From the NCBI GenBank assembly GCA_032433595.1, contig JASWJB010000019.1, positions 1-64,000 of the forward strand: a stretch of DNA of 64,000 nt. The letters run 5' to 3'. The DNA is from Conoideocrella luteorostrata (taxonomy: Eukaryota; Ascomycota; Sordariomycetes; Hypocreales; Clavicipitaceae). A program made the position numbers and the translations under genes. This document shows positions 61,061 to 64,000 of this stretch, piece after piece. The number at the start of each line of letters is the position of its first letter. Position 1 is the stretch's first letter. The notes under the pieces were generated by a model. It worked only from the letters and a program-made list of their open reading frames with translations. It was not told the DNA's origin and made no database searches.

Positions 61061-61582
61061 CTACAGTGCGGGTTTTGCCTGGTTGCCTCCTAAAGCAGCT
61101 CCAACCTTATCGGCGGTGTCTTGCTCAGAGCCAGCAGTCAGGAGCTCGCTTCCGGTCTGTCGCATGTTGTATTCTTGTTCCATAGCGGTAAGTTGCTGGT
61201 CTTCGGCAAAGGAAAGGGCAAAAGGGACACCGAAGAACAGAGCGGACGTGGTAATCACCCAAGCGCCTTTGCCGCTGAATGATAGTACGTTCCAAGCTTT
61301 GTTAGAGATTGAGTTTACTCGGCTGGAGATCCACCCTCTTGTCGTCGGTGGGACAATATCTCGAAGGGCGTACAAGCGCTCCGCCAGGGTCTCTTCTGAA
61401 GGGTCATAATCGGAGTCGTTGGAAATCTCAGAGTCTGCCAGACATTCGTCAGTGACGCCTCACACAGCGGCCTGCAGGCTCGGGTATGACAAACCAGTGT
61501 CGGTAAAGTCGTCATCTGCGGTATCGGGGCCAGCCCGTGAGGACTGGAAGTGTTCGTCCTCAACCTCGGTAAGGGTAACCAT
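61061..61582 (-). CDS. TOM22: Mitochondrial import receptor subunit Tom22
   Basis: Spliced model: complement of 61061-61434 and 61495-61582, 153 residues. An acidic cytosolic head (MVTLTEVEDEHF, DDDFTDTDSEISNDSDYDPS) receives presequences, followed by ETLAERLYALRDIVPPTTRG. One membrane helix at about 86-105 (GAWVITTSALFFGVPFALSF) anchors it in the outer membrane, and a short tail faces the intermembrane space. Tom22 is the central receptor and organiser of the TOM complex. The intron (GTTTGT..GGCAG, 60 nt) splits an Asp codon in the acidic head. The length is usual for the family. Confidence 0.96.
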
Positions 61583-62025
61583 TATGAATTATTAGGTGAG
61601 GCGGTGGAAATAAGGGTTGGTGCAAAGGAATCGTGATCGCTTTCCGAAGCGGATAGAATTGTAAATTCGAGTAACGACCGAACAGACGTTTAAATAGAAG
61701 ACAGTGGACAATTCAAGTTAGAAGTAAGGCGATGTAACTGGCAGAGTGATGATGCGCACTGGCAGACGTAGGAACAGCGTCACGACGTGCTATCAAATTT
61801 TTTGGATCTGGTTAGGAGGCCGACTCTGTGGAGGGAGCACCCATGTCTGGAGCTGATGATAAGGGGAATGAATGTGTTTATCTGCTTATCTCCACGTGAC
61901 TCTCATAGTCCCTGTGGGGCTCGACTGGATGTCTGGATCGTAGTATCTCGTTCTGCGACCTCAAGTTCTGAATCTACATCTTGATGATGCTGCACCGGGT
62001 CTGATCTGATGAATGGCTTGATGGG

Positions 62026-62226
62026 TATCAGAGTTCTTATCTCAGGTCTTTCCACGCAGCACAAGGAACTGGCTCTCATATATCTAAAGTGCGGCTGTTT
62101 TTATAAACCTGTGTTTACATAATAATAAGCTTATACAAATATTTCCTCAGTGGAATAGGCTTCCCGTTACGTGTGAGAGCGAGCCCCGTGCGCATCGTGG
62201 AACGGCTTGAGATAAGAACTCTGATA
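62026..62226. repeat. Inverted repeat pair with related translations
   Basis: The left arm 62026-62062 (beginning TATCAGAGTTCTTATCTCAG) and right arm 62188-62226 (ending TTGAGATAAGAACTCTGATA) are reverse complements at 19 of 20 core positions and roughly 85% over about 37 bases, 125 bases apart. Read as + (left) and - (right), they translate to similar peptides: YQSSYLRSFHAAQGTGSHI and YQSSYLKPFHDAHGARSHT. Confidence 0.75.
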
Positions 62227-62268
62227 TTCGTCAGGCTTTGGGTTGGTGATCCAGCCGGAGATGGCGCT
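62167..62268 (-). pseudogene. Possible C-terminal exon relic of an unknown protein
   Basis: A short minus-strand frame reads SGSAISGWITNPKPDEYQSS, continues YLKPFHDAHGARSHT and ends in TAA. An in-frame TAA lies just upstream with no convincing splice acceptor, and only about 250 bases separate it from the aconitase stop codon. It may be the decayed 3' end of a duplicated gene. Family not recognised. Confidence 0.25.
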
Positions 62269-62519
62269 TCCCGAAACAAAGGCCAGAGTAGATTAAAGGT
62301 CAACCACTTCACGAGTACATATCAAATGGTTTAACAAATTGGTATTTTGGTTTTGTACAAGCTACATATGAAATTGTAGGATAGCAACACCACTAACACC
62401 AAGACCAAAGTTCCAGGCATTGCTAATCGACTCGCCCCATCAATCAAGATCGCGTACAGGACAAAACTTTCATGTGCCACTACTACAGCCCACACTCCTG
62501 GCCGGCATCCTTTGTTGTC

Positions 62520-64000
62520 TTATTGTTGGGCGGCCTTAGCCATGGTGTTCAAGGCGCTTCCATTCTTGAACCACTCGAGTTGTGGCTCATTAAAAGTGTG
62601 CTGCAAAGGGATCTCGAAGGACTTGCCATCCTTGGGATGGACAACCATAGTAACTGGCTTGCCAACAGCGAGCTGCGTGCAAAGAATATCAACCTGTTCT
62701 GAATTAGCGGCCGTGCCAGATTATTGAGGTTTCTTTACCAGGAAAAAACAGTCGCTGGGTATTATTTACCTTGTCGTCAGGCTTGATCTTGTCATAGTCA
62801 GCAGGGTCTGCGAAAGTGAGAGGAAGCATACCCTGCTTCTTCAGGTTCGTTTCGTGAATACGAGCAAAGCTTCGTGTGATAATTGCGAGACCTCCAAGAT
62901 GGCGGGGCTCAAGAGCGGCATGCTCACGCGAGCTTCCTTCGCCGTAGTTCCAGTCGCCAATGACGACCCACTTGATGTTCTTCTTCTTATAGTCACGAGC
63001 GACGGCGGGTACGGCGTCCCAATCGCCAGTAGTGATGTTCTTGATCTTGTTTGCTTCATCATTTGCCTCATTGATGGCACCAATCAACATATTGTTGGAG
63101 ATGTTGTCAAGATGGCCACGGTACTTGAGCCAAGGACCAGCCATGGAGATGTGGTCTGTGGTCGTCTTTCCCTTGGCCTTGATGAGAATGGGGATATCCT
63201 TGACGTCTTTTCCATCCCAAGGTTGGAAAGGCTGCAAGATTTGGAGACGATCAGAGGTAGGAGCAACCTGAACATTGACACTGGCCCTCTCCTTGGGAGG
63301 GGCCTGGTAGGTATCGGTGCCCGGATCGTAGCCTCGGGTAGGAAGTCCGTCACCAGTAGGAGGCTTCAAGAGAAACTCATTTCCGTCTTTGTCCTTGAGC
63401 TTGTCGGTAAGAGGGTTGAAGTGCATGCTACCAGCAATGGTGAGAGCAACGACAAGGTCAGGGGAGGTGACGAAAGAGTGTGTTGCGGGGTTGCCGTCGT
63501 TTCGGCCAGTGAAATTTCGGTTGTAAGAAGACAGGATGGAATTGGCCTCGCCCTTCTTCACATCTTGTCGATCCCATTGGCCAATGCAAGGACCACAGGC
63601 GTTAGCCAAGACAATGCCTCCAAACTCCTCAAAGGTCTGAAGCTGGCCATCTCGCTCGATAGTAGCACGGATCTGTTCTGACCCAGGAGTGACAGTGAAT
63701 GCAGCCTTAGCCTTGATGCCATGGTCAAGCGCATCGCGGGCAATAGAAGCTGCGCGAGACATATCCTCGTAAGAGGAGTTTGTGCAGGAGCCGATAAGAC
63801 CAACCTTGAGCTCCTCAGGCCAGCCGTTCTCCTTCACAGCTTGGCTGAACTTGGAGATAGGAGTTCCCAAATCGGGGGTGAAAGGTCCATTGATATGAGG
63901 TTCAAGCTCGGACAAGTTGATCTCGATCAACTGATCGTACTCGGCACCTTGATCTTCACGGAGCTCTGCAGCATAAGCGCGAGCAAAATCGCCGATGTCT
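62520..64000 (-). CDS. ACO1: Mitochondrial aconitate hydratase, C-terminal part
   Basis: Complement of 62520-62693 and 62770 to beyond 64000; the 5' part is outside the window. About 467 C-terminal residues are visible, against about 780 in the full family. The Fe-S cluster cysteines appear in [13 protein letters not shown] and NACGPCIGQ; other active-site segments include [34 protein letters not shown] and [19 protein letters not shown]. It interconverts citrate and isocitrate in the TCA cycle and is also an mtDNA nucleoid protein in yeast. The intron (GTAAAT..AACAG) joins PDDK to [13 protein letters not shown]. The open frame continues to the window end as [16 protein letters not shown]. 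Confidence 0.97.

Larger units (their letters stand above)
61583..62519. other. Intergenic region TOM22 / aconitase
   Basis: About 940 bases. The right half is the aconitase 3' region. It contains the inverted pair at 62026-62062 and 62188-62226. No intact gene was recognised. Confidence 0.5.

Noticed and set aside
62854..63681. 275-codon plus-strand ORF
   Set aside because: It lies antisense to well-supported aconitase exons; a codon-bias shadow with no recognisable protein.

Overview
The window is nuclear DNA of a filamentous ascomycete. Genes carry short introns with GT..AG borders and CTAAC-like branch points, the protein families are fungal, and intergenic DNA is long. Protein style (for example the Ste50 end DPPGGII, the G-beta end LLKIWAY and the TAF14 YEATS/ET protein) fits Sordariomycetes. 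I would guess Hypocreales, possibly Clavicipitaceae-like because intergenic regions reach 4-6 kb, but that placement is an inference. No rRNA, convincing tRNA, CRISPR array or intact transposon was seen.

Layout, left to right: the 3' end of a trypsin-fold protein (+, cut by the window edge); Ste50 MAPK adaptor (-); LCB2 serine palmitoyltransferase (-); acetoacetyl-CoA synthetase (+); a 5.7 kb gene-poor block rich in short palindromes with one possible small broken gene; G-protein beta subunit (+) and, 4 kb further on the same strand, its chaperone phosducin-like protein (+); an unrecognised single-pass membrane protein (+); RanBP1 (+); KGD2, the E2 of 2-oxoglutarate dehydrogenase (-); TAF14 YEATS protein (+); a large Zn2Cys6 transcription factor (+); an ADF-H-domain protein with a very long disordered tail (-); a PP2C phosphatase (-); then a more compact run, all minus: ESCRT-III Vps2, adenosine-deaminase-like protein, Tom22 and the 3' part of mitochondrial aconitase (cut by the right edge).

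These are mostly housekeeping genes, not a gene cluster with one product. Two loose themes appear. One is G-protein/MAPK signalling: Ste50, G-beta, phosducin-like protein and a PP2C. The other is mitochondrial metabolism and import: KGD2, aconitase and Tom22.

The main non-genic signal is a short palindrome family, core TACTCCGTACGGAGTA, often next to TAACTAACT. It is scattered through the intergenic DNA at more than 30 sites I could see and is densest at 14.4-19.1 kb. A possible ~126 bp inverted-repeat element of this type lies at 56370-56495. A second notable signal is an inverted pair of sequences at 62.03-62.23 kb whose translations resemble each other, downstream of aconitase. I did not find a clearly new multi-gene system.
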